A stretch of DNA of 64,000 bases from Lunularia cruciata (Eukaryota; Streptophyta; Marchantiopsida; Lunulariales; Lunulariaceae): NCBI GenBank assembly GCA_948567375.1, contig OX419762.1, positions 50,511,034-50,575,033 on the forward strand, given 5' to 3'. A program made the translations under genes and the position numbers. Of the stretch, positions 1-12,973 are shown one piece after another; position 1 is the stretch's first letter; the number at the start of each line of letters is the position of its first letter. A model generated the notes under the pieces. That model made no database searches. It worked only from the letters and a program-made list of their open reading frames with translations, and was not told the DNA's origin.

Positions 1-1472
1 CTTCTTACCATTGAGGTAACATGCACAGTCAATTGAGTCAGCTTGTGGTGTATTCTTGAGATTCTGCATTGTAGAGTCTGAATTTTGTTGTAGAGCCTAA
101 ACTTGTTTCAAAGATTCTTCTGCTCACACTTGTAAGCCTAGTGCACAGCTTTACCATATCTATTATAATCACCCATTTTGACAAAGCAATTGTCATTGTT
201 GGAGTTCCTAGGTGCAAGGCCAGATAATCAGATTTGTAGTTGGAAAAACAATACTCAGATTTGGAACACCATTCATACCTTGGTTTTATGTCATGACGCA
301 TCTAAGTAAAAATTGACATCATACCTTCTATCATACCATCAATCATCACAAGGATGGTTTTCACACTTGCAACCTTTGTTGTAGCTATAACCACTCCCTT
401 AATCGCAGCGCCTGTCATCTCAATAGTTATTGCAAACTTGAATAGCCTGTATGTTATCCTTTATAACCAATGATAAAGGTTCTATGGAGATCTCATAATA
501 AGCATTAGAAACTTTTCATGTGAGCTCTTCCTTCCTGAGTATGATTTGAAGGGATTGAAATGCTGGTAGAGAAGAGGTCTTGGTGTCAACTTTGAAGCAA
601 TGCGGAAAGAGCTCCAACTCGGTGGAATACTCATTATTATAGTATGAATAAGATCTACATTGGACTAAATATCTCCACAGTTTACCAAATCAAGATCAAG
701 CCTTTGATTTCACGGAAATGGAGCTCAATTGGTTGCTTCTCCTTGAGTGATAACTCAGCCAACTTTCATCAAAGCAACTATTTCCGCTCTTTTGATGCAT
801 TGTAGACATGGATACAAAGCATTTGCAGATTTCATCAGGGTCAGTCATTTAAGCAATATGATAAAAAATGTGGTCTTGAACTTCATGCTGAATATAATAC
901 TTCGCATCTGGTTACAATTGACCAAGGTGTCAATCTGTTTCTACATTGATTCATGCAATTGGCCATTCTGACGTGAGAGCAATAGCTATTTTTTTATCCT
1001 CATCAATAGTAATCAAGGGGAGGTTGGGATGATTTTGAAAGGGAAGAACTGGAATACCAGCAGATTTCTCAATAAAATATTGCATCAAGAAAGACCGAAC
1101 GATCAAATTCTCCTCTCCGTCTAGTTTCATGCCTTCTATGATCTCTTTGAGCTATAGTTTCATGCATTATGAGATTTATTTGAGCAAATTCATAGCGAAG
1201 AAATATGGACCAAGCAGAAAAATATGAACTGTCAAAAGCAATGGTAGAAAAGCCAGTGCAAAAATATTCTAGATTATAAGTACTGTAAGAGTTTCAGTAA
1301 CGTGCAGTGTATTTGCAATCCTGCTTACTAATCTGGTGTCCAAGAGATCCCCTGGCGAGAATCCGAGAATTTCCGCTGAGTCATACAACAATGTGCCGGA
1401 ATCCTCGGACGACTTTACTAAATGAATTTGAAGTGCAAAGAGAACAGAATCAAATTTTAAATTTTAAAAATT

Positions 1473-1478
<6 letters not shown>

Positions 1479-1502
<24 letters not shown>
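1479..1502. repeat. (AT)12 microsatellite
   Basis: A run of about 12 AT dinucleotides follows an A/T-rich stretch. Confidence 0.9.
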
Positions 1503-1509
<7 letters not shown>

Positions 1510-4110
1510 TGGTGTGTTACACTGAATTACCGTTGAGTCACCAAAAGACAACTTGTGTTGTCTTTAGCAAAGGGAAACCGATACCTCATGACTCATTTAG
1601 TTTTTACGAGAGTATCAAAAGCACTTAGATCACATTGGTCACAGAGGAATTCTCAATATTCTGATATATGGATCTGGATGTTTTGGCTCAGAAAACAGCT
1701 TCTTCTGCACAACGTCAACAAACTCTTAGTTTTTTGACAACCGTGCTAAAGTTACCGCTGATCTTCATAATCTTAGACTACAAAACATGAAGGCAATAAG
1801 TTGGAAGGCCCATCTGTGTTGGCCGTCTTGTTCTCGAACTATGGTCGAGTTAAGAAGGATACATGTCATAACACTCAGTTTCAATACGTACTAAGTGCAG
1901 AATAACCAAGAAAAGCCCTCTCGAATAGGTACATCATCGCTACGTTCGATTGTTCTTCTCACGGGCTCATATTCAGCATTACGTAAATCTGTGCTCTGCA
2001 TAGAATTGTCTCCTGTGACAGTGAAAGGTCAGAACTTTCCTCAAGCCTTCATCACTCCTCAGTTGGACGACCTTTTACTTTCCAAAGGTCTTCCAATCGA
2101 GGAGTGGGATCCACAAGTTTTGTGAATAAAGTTTCATCGGCAGTCGATTGGATAAAAAGAAATTATCATATGTAGGAGAAACAAATTGTGCATCTGATTC
2201 AACTTTCTTCGTCATGTGCCGTGTGCTTAAGCAGTATTTGACTTAACAAAGTGGTATATTATGTCTTTGAAAACTGCCGTCTTGGAAAGCTTCCACTACA
2301 ACAAGAACTGTCCAGTAAAATATTAATATCATATAGAATTCTTTCTTGATGCGAAGTGGAACACTTGTGTAGGTACTAATGGGCCCGAAGACTTAAGTTC
2401 GCAAGTTCATTCATTCCTGTAAGGTGAGGTGAAAATCAATTGGGAGGTGAACAAGGAACTGCAAGTGGCTATGGAGAATACTCTTGAAGGGATCAAATTA
2501 GGAAAAACATTCTTGTATAAATAAGGCTTATATAATCCAAAATAATTATGTCTATGAAATACAGCGCACTTAAACTCGCTAATTTTCACTCACTCACTCA
2601 CTTTCATGAATATTTCTAAATATTTCTATTTCAAAAATAATTGTTGGAACATATTAATCTAAATAGAAGAAGGGACAAGCCTTGTACAAGCCTTTACATA
2701 AATATCTCCAAGCATAATATTCAAGTTTGAAGTATTCAAGACTCAGCTAGAACTGTATAACTTGAAGGGAAAGTATAATTACTTCCTTCTATGGCTCCTT
2801 TCTCACGCTTATAGGGCAAAGGAGAACAGAAAACCGAACAACACCAAAGGCAAAATTCATCTCACGCGTACATCCAATTGCAACTTGTTTCCAACTACTC
2901 TACAGTTCAAGCCGAGATGCCTTTAAGGTAGAAGGCTCTAAAGGGCTAGTCTAATGCAAATGATAAGATAAGATTATAACCACTCAATGAAAAGCTTTGC
3001 TTTGCAAGAACCAAAAGTATATGGGCCAAACTATTTTCTAATACAATACCAAAAAGGTATGAAGTAAATTAATTAAGGTATAGGTGATGAGGGTTACAAA
3101 GCCAAACTGTTTAAAAAAGGGTTAAGACTTATCAAATCCCTGGATTTGAATAATGCTTAGTTGCACAATAGTGAAACTATGTTCCAACTCTTTCTAGCTA
3201 CTCAACTACTATGCACAGCTACTCTACTAAAGACAGATACTCTATTCCTTGTGCAACTAGGCTCTTAGTTAATATATTGCCTACCATATGTGGCAATAGT
3301 AACATAATATTTAGTAGTTTTTATCCTTCTAATTTTTTTAATGGCATGATAAGGTATATTTATCTATCATAAAACTTTATTGCATCTACGAGAGGAATGA
3401 AGCTATGTTTATTTTGATGATAGATGAATCTAATAGCTTTGGCAATCGATAACCCTTACTAGGTTACATCAATCAAGAATTTTCTTTGTCAAGCTAAGGA
3501 AAATAAGCACATGCTAATTGCGACCTATTCCACTTTGATATTTTACAACATTCTTGATTCTTGTTTGTAAAATGACCAACTTATTGCTCATTGTGCAAAT
3601 ATAAAGCAATATCTTGATGTAGATCTTCTGATATTAATGAATGGCACGTCTGATCTTTTGTACTCAAGTTGAAGAAGACTTCATTTCAGCAAGTATACAA
3701 GACTGCCCAATTTTTGGAACAAACTGCACATCGATAAGCGTGCCGGGTGCTTTTTGGGTTTTCCTTGAGGGTAGTTGCTGGATTTGATTTAGCCTTTTCC
3801 TTGAGAGTAGTAGGACAAGATTGTAGAGAAAGCTTCTCTTTTAGAGCTAAGGCCAAAGCGACAAGTTTATTAGCTTGAAATCAAAATGTAAATAATTTTT
3901 GAGTGAGATATATGGTTTTCTCGAAAATTTATATCATATGCTTATTCCGGTTATTAGTATCTGCCTTGACATGAAGTAAGCTAGGACGTCTAAAATTCTC
4001 CTCTTCTATATTGTCACTATAAATGACTATTAATTCCACTGTATTTATAGCGGAGGGCCAGAGAAATCACTTGGACCTTCATGTTACAAGTTTTGAGGAG
4101 ATTTATAAAA

Positions 4111-4157
4111 AGCTGTGGTGTGTATATGCTCGTTTGGAGCTGTGGTGTGTATATGCT
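4111..4157. repeat. 20-bp direct duplication, period 27
   Basis: A 20-base unit starting AGCTGTGGTG occurs at 4111-4130 and again at 4138-4157, separated by 7 bases. It is one of several short local duplications in the first 17 kb. Confidence 0.85.
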
Positions 4158-5873
4158 GTATCGAGCTCCCCGACGCAAGACTGAACTTTCTTTCGTTCGG
4201 GTAGTTCCGATGCCGGTGTCAAACTCTCAAACAAGAAGCTTTGATTTTCGTTTCTTCTGAATGTACATTATTTCGGATGTCCTCGCCATCAGTGTCAGGT
4301 TTACTTCAAACGGATACTCGTCACTCAAGAGTACGCGCATATGCAGAAGCACACTTGTTTGATAGGATAGCTTAGGGACCAGTTTGAAATCGATTTTACG
4401 CCCAAGTCGGCAGTTAATGCTAGCCGATAGCCTATGCATAAGGATTGTGAGATTTCTAGATCTAACTTAGAAAATTGAATTTCATAGAGTTTATAAGTTT
4501 AATAAGTGGATCCGATGGCACGCCTCTAGCCTGATCTTGAAACCTAATGAAGTTGACTGAGATACTGGATTCATATAAATGACCTATGTCTTAAAATTTG
4601 TGTGGCAACGTCAACAACGATACATTACTCTCACTTTCATCGGTACTAGAAAATCGACCTGGGCCACAGTAAAACCTCAAATTAAGCTGTCTAGGTCGTT
4701 TTATCGGGAAATGCAAATTAAATCCCTGTCTGCTTGTCGAACATCCTTATTCATCTGTTCCCCAGATCTGTCCTGAAATCAAGATATAATGAGCATGTTT
4801 TCCGCGATATATATGTAGAGCTATCGGTTCCACTAATAAATTTTCGAAGTCCTATTTGATTGTTGAGTTTCTCAACATCCCTTAAGCATTTCAGGAAGTC
4901 AGCTGTGAGTCGCCAACAACAGCCCGAGCAAGTGAAAGCTTTTACTACTAATAATGCGGAGGAAAACTATTGTGACAGACAATAGGATTGGAAGCAACAG
5001 AACCAAATGCCTACTTATCATGGAATAAGTGTAGTTTGAATAGAGGGAACTGTCCACAATCTCATTGAACGACATACTTGCAAGTGCAAATTAGTAAACG
5101 TGGAACTGATTTACATTTCCTTACATATCATGATCAGCAACTAATTCAGTTACAGAACTATGGAAGAACTTCAAAGTGCGTAGATTGGACTAATCTGTCT
5201 GATTTTCACCTGGATCTACATTAATTTAGTATGTAACAGTTACTCTTCGATTAGTTTACATGTGAAACTTAAGGGTTGAATCTAGCAGAACTAAATAAGT
5301 TTCAAGCTGCAAATCACACCAGCTTAACTCCTGATCTAGTCTAGTCTACTGTGGATGAGGACCTACTGACATGGATTTTCTGAGATGAGTCATAGATACA
5401 GCTTGATCTGAACTGAAAGCTTGATGAGAAAACATCCGTAAAACTGGTTCTTATTAGCGAATACACGTAGAATGAACAACCCCGAAGATTGACCACGATG
5501 ACAACTTGGACCGTCCGTTCCATGGTCATGTTTGAAGGGACCACACGACAGATAGAGTTGCACATTGATGCACACAGTTTTGAGTGTGGATAACTTATTC
5601 ATGTATAAAATATGAGAAAACAGTGCTTTGTCCTGGCTAATAGATCCAGAGATGTAGCAATTCGTATTTGATCCTTTTCTCGTTTTGGACAATATTTCAC
5701 TCTCCCACGAGTTGAATAGTCAGTATTCCCATCAATCACGCAACTCTGCGTGTGGACATCACCCTTCAGCTGCAGGCTTACTCTTTATGTAACAATGGAA
5801 GCTGACTATTGACATTATTGATGTTGTCCCTACATAGAGACACTTAAATTAGCGTCAGGTACCCGCTTTTCAG

Positions 5874-5880
5874 TATATAA
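5874..5880 (+). promoter_or_regulatory. TATA box, first germin-like gene
   Basis: TATATAA in the context CAGTATATAAGGAGGC lies 434 bases upstream of the start codon. Allowing for the probable 5'UTR intron (5987-6290), a start about 30 bases downstream would give a spliced leader of roughly 100 bases, a normal plant length. The TATA call is from sequence; the transcription start is inferred. Confidence 0.55.
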
Positions 5881-5986
5881 GGAGGCACAGAGGAGTTGTA
5901 AGACAAGGCAGGTATATCTCCGACCTTCAGAGGTAGTCCAAGAGAAAAACCTCGGCTTCCATTGCTCAGAGTCCGACTTTTGCCAG

Positions 5987-6290
5987 GTATCGTGAATCCC
6001 TAGATATGTATGCTTAGATGCGTATGCATATGTGCTTAATTGCCCGACAGTGACCTGTTCATGGTGTTGCTTTCCGCATTGCAATGATCGCCTCAAAACA
6101 AGTTTGGAGTAGTTGTATCGATAGGCTTAGCGAAAGAAAAGTAGTCTATGCTAACCGCTAGCTTGCAGATCATGATATTTCACGGGTCTATAACACTCCG
6201 ACATCTGTGTTTCCTGTCGCATTTGAGAAGGAAAATTATACTATACGTAAAATACTAACAGCTAATATTGGGGCCATCTCGCTTTTACAG
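5987..6290 (+). other. Probable 5'UTR intron of first germin-like gene
   Basis: A donor CCAG/GTATCG at 5986/5987 and an acceptor CTTTTACAG at 6290 enclose 304 bases. A perfect branch-site consensus TACTAAC sits at 6252-6258, about 32 bases before the acceptor. The second gene has a matching acceptor (TTTTTTGCAG at 9057) with GTTAAC about 35-40 bases upstream, so a leader intron appears shared by the pair. cDNA would settle it. Confidence 0.55.
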
Positions 6291-6313
6291 GAATCGAACT
6301 CTACACTAGCAGG

Positions 6314-6928
6314 ATGGCCGCCATGAAGCTCATTTTTGTACTTTTGGTGGCAACTATGCTGGCTGTGGCAGCACGGGACCCTGAGCTCACTACCGATTTT
6401 GCAGTGCCCATGGGAGTCAATGCCTCCACCATAATGGGCGATTTCTTTACCTTCACTGGTCTCCGCAACTTCAGTGCTACACCAGGGACGTTCGGATCCA
6501 AGAAGGTTACTTTAATCGAGTTCCCAGCTCTCAGTGGGCTCGGAGTTGGCATTACTCTCCTTGAGTATGGTGTCGGAACTTTGAACCCACCTCACACTCA
6601 CCCACGCGGTTCTGAGCTTCTTTACGTGCAGTCTGGAACTTTGGATGTGGGTGTTGTAGACTCAAACAATAAGCTTTACTCGTCGATTCTTCAAGCAGGA
6701 GATTTGTTCGTGTTTCCTCAGGGACTCGTTCACTTTCAGATCAACCTAGACTCCCGTGTTTCAGTTGTACGTGCAATTTCTGCATTTGGCAGCTCAAATG
6801 CTGGCACAATCTCTCTTCCCAAGAATATTTTCGGGTCCCATATTCCAGATGAGGTTCTTCTGATGGCATTCAAGATCACATCTGCCGAGCTGATGGCACT
6901 GACAGCTCCATTCAAGCCTATGATATAG
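6314..6928 (+). CDS. Germin-like protein (cupin), copy 1
   Basis: A secreted cupin of 204 residues encoded in one exon. Residues 1-20 form a signal peptide, with likely cleavage after AVAA. Germin box 1 gives metal ligands His94, His96 and Glu101 (HTHPRGSE); box 2 (GDLFVFPQGLVH) gives His140. Two N-glycosylation sequons lie at Asn36 and Asn52. Germins form hexamers in the cell wall and bind Mn; some act as oxalate oxidase or superoxide dismutase, but activity cannot be read from sequence here. Oddly, the protein has no cysteine, so the N-terminal disulfide of seed-plant germins is missing. The start ATGGCC is the first Met and matches copy 2. A poly(A) signal AATAAA lies at 7067. The length is normal for the family. 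Confidence 0.95.
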   Translation: MAAMKLIFVLLVATMLAVAARDPELTTDFAVPMGVNASTIMGDFFTFTGLRNFSATPGTFGSKKVTLIEFPALSGLGVGITLLEYGVGTLNPPHTHPRGSELLYVQSGTLDVGVVDSNNKLYSSILQAGDLFVFPQGLVHFQINLDSRVSVVRAISAFGSSNAGTISLPKNIFGSHIPDEVLLMAFKITSAELMALTAPFKPMI

Positions 6929-7066
6929 ACATATCGTAGATTTAAAATGCAGCGCCTTACATCGTTCAGTTTCGACTCTCAGTATCTGGATCGTTGCCAG
7001 TTAGACTGGTTAAAAGAGAGTGACCACAAAGTTGCAGTTTACAGATATATTGTACAGTCATTTCGA

Positions 7067-7072
7067 AATAAA
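7067..7072 (+). terminator. Poly(A) signal, germin-like copy 1
   Basis: AATAAA lies 139 bases after the stop codon, in a 3'UTR that can be aligned with that of copy 2 (shared pieces CCACAAA, GTTGCA, CAGTCATT and AATAAAC). Confidence 0.6.
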
Positions 7073-7079
7073 CTATACT

Positions 7080-9009
7080 AATAGAAATTCATATGGTTGT
7101 ATTGGCACCTCTGGTTTACATTGTTCAATAGTTTCCTAGAACGAGTCGCCCTGGATACCACTGTATCCATTGGCGATCACGTTCATGAACAACACGAATC
7201 GCTCTGGATACGACTATAAACCTTCTCGATCATGTTCATGAACAGAGTTAGATGGAATGCAAAGTAGTTGGTACACTTTTCAAACGAGTACTGAAGACGT
7301 ACATGTGTAAGATCAACGAGGAGCTGAAGTTACATTTTTTATTCAATAGAACCATGTTCTGCAGACGTCATCAGTACGCTCGGGCTCAGAACTCTTTCAA
7401 TGGACTCTCCGTGGTACATACAGTACGAAAGTAAGAATGCTGCTGGTACATTACTTTCATGATTGTCTACTGGGGCAAGATATTTTACTATAAACCTATC
7501 AACATGTAAAGAACCCACACTCTTCACCTAATTCCTTTTAAAACTAGACGATTAAACTTTGAAATGACGATACTATGGATTAGCATTCTCGGTACTATGG
7601 AATAGCATTCTCAGTTGAAAAGTACGAAGCGCGGCCTAAGGAAGTCATAAGTTTTAGTTTTAAACTGGTAGATGACATGGGGCATAACGGGGGACACCTA
7701 GGACCTGTAACATCGTCTTAAAATTTTCAGAGATAGAACTTGAACCCATCTATGCAGTATATATGCTAATGTTTCAGAGCTTTATTTAGTGTAGAGTTAA
7801 GTAGCTGGGAAGAAATTTGTGCCTTAAAACCTGGCCTGGTTATTCATCTGGAAGCTCAATTAATTCAAATGCTCTGATTAGTTCTATCCTACTCCTCGGT
7901 CCTAGATTCACCTGTGAAAATAAGTCATTCCCTAGCTAGATTTCGTGGATATCAATGCATCGACTTGTGATACGTATAGATTGATGATTGCCTATAGAGT
8001 TGCCTATAGTGTATAGTTATGGTATCCAGACTGATTGCTCCTACTCGAGTCCGGTAGATTTTGACTTTCTGCGAGCGGAGTACCTGTGTCTTTTTCCATA
8101 AGGAACTTCGTCTATACCTCGCATGAAACACTTAAGAGTCACCACTATGCAGCCTTGAAACGTCTTTCCACTATTCATACAGTATCCAGATCCATGAGTC
8201 CATGTTCGGGGCACATTCCATGCCAAGTCCACTCTTGTACTTGTCCTGGGTAAAGCTGATTGCTCGAAACTATGCAAGCAGCCTATTCCTCATCATACAT
8301 GACATTCCACTTATTCAGACGGTGAGTCTCTGCACACCTGAAATGATGGTATTCTTGGAAGTTAGTGTTCCTCATCGATACGAACATGACGTCATCAAGC
8401 ACACAGTCTGCGTGTGCCAACCTCGTTGTAGACATACTTTGGATCTACCTTTGGACATACTTTTTTCTAGGCGGTCGCCTTTTCTTTGGATCTACCTCAA
8501 CCAGAAGCTAATTCGAAGCTGATGAAAACTGTGGACTCTGTGTCATCAACAGTTTCTCCCCAACACGTAAGTTCCCTTATTAGAGCATTACATGAGGAGG
8601 TCCTGGAAGTTAATACAACAAGGCAGATTTGCATCCGATCTTCTGAGGTGGTTTACTACTTGCACCCATCTTGCAAGGGGCCTGCGTCGGTGTTGCAATA
8701 CACAACAATTGCTTCCTCAGCCTTGTGTAATAAAAGGTACGGTCAAGAATATGGAATGTGGTCTTGAATTGATTTTTCAATGGACGTGAATGTGCCTAAC
8801 TATTGCTATTGAGACTTTCTCGGTTCTGAATGAGGGAGATTGCAGCTTCCTGCTTACATTTGCAGCTAGAACGACATCAACTGATCACTAATTGATGGTG
8901 CCCTAGTCGGCTTGTCTACCAAAAGGATTACAGTTGTTGACAACAGTAACTCGCTGCAAATCTATGCTCATAGATTGGGCTGAAATGGGGTGCCATGGTT
9001 TAGAATGCA
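7080..9009. other. Intergenic spacer between germin-like genes
   Basis: This spacer must hold the promoter of the second germin-like gene. No convincing TATA box was found. A short duplication of about 22 bases (ACTATGGATTAGCATTCTC-like) sits near 7570-7612. The small ORFs at 7252-7434, 8202-8522 and 8486-8767 show no family signal. Confidence 0.5.
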
Positions 9010-9087
9010 TTGCATGTTAACTACAAATTAATCTTTGGAATCAAAACTTTTTTGCAGAAAATAAATTCAAGCTCTATTCTAGCAGAA

Positions 9088-9699
9088 ATGGCCGCTATGA
9101 AGCTGGTGATTGGTCTTTTGGTGGCAACTGTGCTGGCTGTGTCCGCACGCGACCCTGAGCTCCTTACTGACTTCTCTGTCCCCATGGGTGTCAATGCCTC
9201 CATCATCATGGGCGAATTTTTTACATTCACCGGCCTTCGCAATTTCAGTGCTACACCAGGAACATTCGGATCCAAGAAGGTGACTTTGGTCGAGTTTCCA
9301 GCTCTCAACGGGCTCGGAGTTGGCATCACTCTGCTTGAGTACGGAATCGGAACTCTGAACCCACCTCACACTCACCCACGCGGTTCTGAGCTTCTTTACG
9401 TACAGTCTGGAACTTTAGATGTGGGTGTTGTAGACTCAAACAACAAGCTTTATTCGTCGACGCTTCAAGCGGGAGATTTGTTTGTGTTCCCTCAGAACCT
9501 TGTTCACTTCCAGATCAACTTAGACTTTCGTACTTCAGTTGTCCGCGCTATTTCTGCATTCGGTAGCTCAAACGCCGGCACAATCTCTCTACCGGGAAAC
9601 ATTTTTGGTTCGCAGATTCCAGATGATGTTCTTCTGAAGGCATTCAAGATAACATCTGCCGAATTGATGGCACTGACAGCTCCATTCAAGCCTGTGTAA
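9088..9699 (+). CDS. Germin-like protein (cupin), copy 2
   Basis: This is a 203-residue single-exon paralogue, about 89% identical to copy 1 by eye and in the same orientation, so a tandem duplication. The start at 9088 aligns with copy 1; an in-frame Met 26 codons upstream at 9010 is ignored because that stretch reads through the probable leader-intron acceptor (TTTTTTGCAG at 9057). The signal peptide (residues 1-20), metal ligands in HTHPRGSE, box 2 histidine and both N-glycosylation sequons are retained. It also has no cysteine. Box 2 reads FPQNLVH where copy 1 and the germin consensus have Gly (PxG), a change close to the metal site. The poly(A) signal is at 9842. A role as a secreted, wall-associated cupin is inferred from the family. 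Confidence 0.95.
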   Translation: MAAMKLVIGLLVATVLAVSARDPELLTDFSVPMGVNASIIMGEFFTFTGLRNFSATPGTFGSKKVTLVEFPALNGLGVGITLLEYGIGTLNPPHTHPRGSELLYVQSGTLDVGVVDSNNKLYSSTLQAGDLFVFPQNLVHFQINLDFRTSVVRAISAFGSSNAGTISLPGNIFGSQIPDDVLLKAFKITSAELMALTAPFKPV

Positions 9700-9841
9700 A
9701 TAGATCGTAATAGGGCAACTGGATAGATGCGCCTTGCAGTATTCAGAATTGAGTCGCTGTCTGTCTGGGTCGTTATTAGTGAGACTGGTTAGAAAGTGGC
9801 CACAAAAGTTGCACTTCACTTGCCAGTCATTGTCAAGTGCG

Positions 9842-9847
9842 AATAAA
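9842..9847 (+). terminator. Poly(A) signal, germin-like copy 2
   Basis: AATAAA lies 143 bases after the stop, at the position equivalent to the copy 1 signal. Confidence 0.6.
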
Positions 9848-10451
9848 CCTATACTGCAAAATCTAAATGGTCGGGATAGCTATATAGTTCACATCTTCTG
9901 AGTGTATCTCGGACGGAAATCGCTCCTCGGACACGGTTGAAATTCAATATATTATCAGCGCTAGATGGACGGTACTTCATTTGTTTCTCGTACAAACTTG
10001 CATCATTCATGGCGACGAGTACTGACGGTGTATAAGAAATTGATGTTGAAGAAACAAGACGTTGTACCAGCGAAAATTGATGTTCCATAACTTGAAGTGA
10101 GGGAATAATGATCTAAATGTACTACATTCAGTAACGCTCTCAGATCAAGTCTCGTGACATATATAGCGAGGATTTTCAGATGGTAGTGACCAATGGAAAT
10201 TCCTCTCATGACTGAGAATCATATTTTGAAACTAATGATCCTACTCTAGTTCATCAACTTAGTTTCAGCGATGGAGCTCTGTCCTTCGCGAGGGCAATTT
10301 GTCTTCAATGAAGAAAAAGGAGACCGCTTAGGAAAAATGAAGGATGGGAAGACCCCAGCAAGCCGTACAAGGGAGAGAAAAAAAGGTAACATGGGGCGAA
10401 GCCCCAATAGAGTCGGTAAGTTGCAATAGAGTTTGTACTAGAAATTTGCCC

Positions 10452-10543
10452 TACCGCACCTAAGATATCCTATCGCACCTAAGATATCCGAGTTATGCAA
10501 GTCGTACCATCTATAAAACTGGAGCATCTATAAAACTGGAGCC
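10452..10543. repeat. Two short adjacent duplications
   Basis: A unit containing CGCACCTAAGATATCC is present twice near 10452-10488, and CATCTATAAAACTGGAGC is present twice near 10509-10543. Both are near-perfect and directly adjacent. Confidence 0.8.
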
Positions 10544-10930
10544 TTCGAAGAAGAACCATCACCTAATGTGATTGCTCTCCTATGGATTGCACTGCACTGC
10601 TCTCCTAATTTGTCTTCAATTAGCTTCTGCGGATGCAACTACTGTACAGAGTAACACTCAAAGTTGAAATCACAAAGCACTCCCTAGCTAAGGAAAGGAA
10701 GTGCTGCAGTTTGTAGGATCACACATGGACAGCGATGGACATCGTCACGACCTGTCAAATGGCACTTCTTAATAAGTTCAGAAATCGTAATTCTGTGCAG
10801 CAGCGTCCTGAAGGCATAATAAACGAATCGATGAATTTACGATCCTCTCCAGATCATGTCATAGAGATGGGATTTAGATTACCTCTTTATCCGATACTGT
10901 GACATGATGCTCTGTACCACCCATAGATGC

Positions 10931-11285
10931 AATTCGCTTAGTGGATGACGGGAGTTTACGACCAGAACGACAAGTATCTAATGGTATCATCTTATTCATG
11001 GATCCTCAAGTGACCTTTAGAGTATTGTCTTCCAGAAAGACAGGAGCATTGCACTAGATAAACTCATTAAACATTTCAAGGTAACCAGGATAGAATTACT
11101 CCAAGGGAATTAGTTTACTTAGTGGATCATGGGAGTTTACAACCAGAACGTCAACTATCTAATAGTATCACCATATTTATGGATCCTCAAAGTGACCTTG
11201 AGAGTAATTTCTTCTGACACAGACATTGCACCGAAGAAACTCATAAAACACTTAAAGCTAACCAGGATAGGATTATCCCAACGGA
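10931..11285. repeat. Diverged tandem duplication, period about 181 bp
   Basis: Two units (about 10931-11105 and 11112-11285) share CTTAGTGGAT, GGAGTTTAC, ACCAGAACG, TATCTAAT, ATGGATCCTCAA and AACCAGGATAG in the same order and spacing. Identity is roughly 80% by eye. No coding signal. Confidence 0.8.
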
Positions 11286-12648
11286 ATCTCGACTTACCTG
11301 TTGGAACCGGGACTTTCGGACGGTGATAGCGCTTAAACTGTAAACAACTGGACTTGAGGAACTCACGATCAGCATAAAGCATAAAGCTTAATAACAAGTG
11401 AAACGGGAGAGACTCCAGATTCTAACGATGAATAGTATTGTAGGAACCCGGGGTATCCTAACACCCAAAGATCACTTGAATTATATACGGTTTGTAACTT
11501 TAGTTTATACACTAAAGCGTAGGGCCAGTCTTTGGCCATCGTCGACATCATCCGGAACCATGACAAATTTAGTGCTAAATATCTGCAGATTAAGTGACTT
11601 GTTTTTTCTTAATCTGATACTCCGCTATTGCGCTACTCAAGACACAGCCTGTGTTCCGTCCAGCGCCGTTCCGCCTGCGACCGCCTGCGCCGTTCCCTGT
11701 GAGGGTCTCTAATCCTGTTAAGATCTCTGCGACTATTTTCTTCGGTCTGCACAAGTATCCCGAGTTTAGCTTATTGAAGAATGAATTATCATCCGCATAC
11801 AAAATAAAGTCACACAAACGACCGTAATGCAATGAAAATATCAAAATATAGTGGTTAAGAAGTTCAATACTAATTTTCATTTAAGGCTGATGTGGAATGA
11901 ATGTCAATGTGCATAGAAAATAGATGTATTAATTTTTTGTTAAAGTAAAGAAAATATTTTTTATGGTTCATGAAATTCATTTAAAAAATACATATATTTA
12001 TTTGAAGATCTATTACATCAATAAAGGTGCTATACAATGGGAAGCTTTATATACTAGTGATGAACATCAAATTCTAAGTAAATAAATCTATATTTTCAAG
12101 ACCAGCCCAGCTAAAAGATATTTGATGCATTTATTCTCGTAAATACATTTCTTTAAGTTTGGAAAATATATATTAGATGTAGAAATATGGGACAAGATTC
12201 TGAGAACTAATCTCAAATAATCTTTAAGGAAGAAAAGAGCAAAGAAAATCATCAAGTAGACCAAAAGATTTTCAAAACCTACAAATATATTTTATAAGCT
12301 AAAATAATTATTTTGGAGTAGTCATCAATATTTTCATATTTCTAACCTTTTAGCAAAACAATTATCTTGTAAAAAAATATTTTACAAGATAAAAATAAGT
12401 ACGGAGTACTCTTCAATATTAAATGAGGAAATGAACTTTTAACCCTTGAGGAAGTATTTGAAGGTAAGTATGCTAAACATTAAAAGGCAACGATTAATTC
12501 TAAATTTACTTCTTTTAGAACAAAATATAGATACCTCTTGATTCAACAACAGTTGGAAAGGACATGGATTGCAAGTTAGTATTCAAAATCCAATGGGAAA
12601 CAGTCAGAATATAAAATTTTAAGCTAAAATTATATAAAACATGAAATA

Positions 12649-12650
<2 letters not shown>

Positions 12651-12724
<74 letters not shown>
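12651..12724. repeat. (AT)37 microsatellite
   Basis: An uninterrupted AT dinucleotide run of 74 bases. It creates artefact ORFs of alternating Ile and Tyr on both strands. Confidence 0.95.
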
Positions 12725-12731
<7 letters not shown>

Positions 12732-12973
12732 AAACCCAAATACAAAGTATTTATTTGCATAAGATTCCATTTTCTAAAGGTGAATTCTAATGTAAAATAT
12801 GAATTTTTGGTAAGTAAACAATCAGTACTAATAGACAAGGTCAATAATCAGTCCGAAAAATTAATTTAGGATTGGAGCAAGATGAGAGAACGCTCACTTA
12901 CGTTTAGGGTGAATGAACCAAATCTCGTGTTACTAAATGAAGTCCCAATTCAAGTGCGTTCAGTTCTAACGAT

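Larger units (their letters stand above)
1..5873. other. Intergenic region, no recognised gene
   Basis: No ORF here resembles a known protein family. Two short plus-strand ORFs at 1555-1737 and 1895-2125 lie close together and have mixed, non-repetitive composition, so they could be remnants of an old gene, but no motif is visible. The stretch also holds an (AT)n tract and one short tandem duplication, listed separately. The last 500 bases are the presumed promoter of the first germin-like gene. Confidence 0.5.
9850..12973. other. Intergenic region with duplications
   Basis: No gene was recognised. The stretch holds short tandem duplications near 10452-10543, a diverged 181-bp duplication and a 74-bp AT tract. 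From about 11880 onward the sequence is strongly AT-rich. A GC-rich patch at about 11640-11720 has no recognisable coding pattern. Confidence 0.5.

Noticed and set aside
9010-9087. Upstream Met of germin-like copy 2 as the start
   Set aside because: The extension has no counterpart in copy 1 and spans a probable splice acceptor; without it the signal peptide is at the N-terminus.
12515-12869. ORFs over the AT repeat
   Set aside because: Ile/Tyr alternation from a dinucleotide repeat, on both strands.
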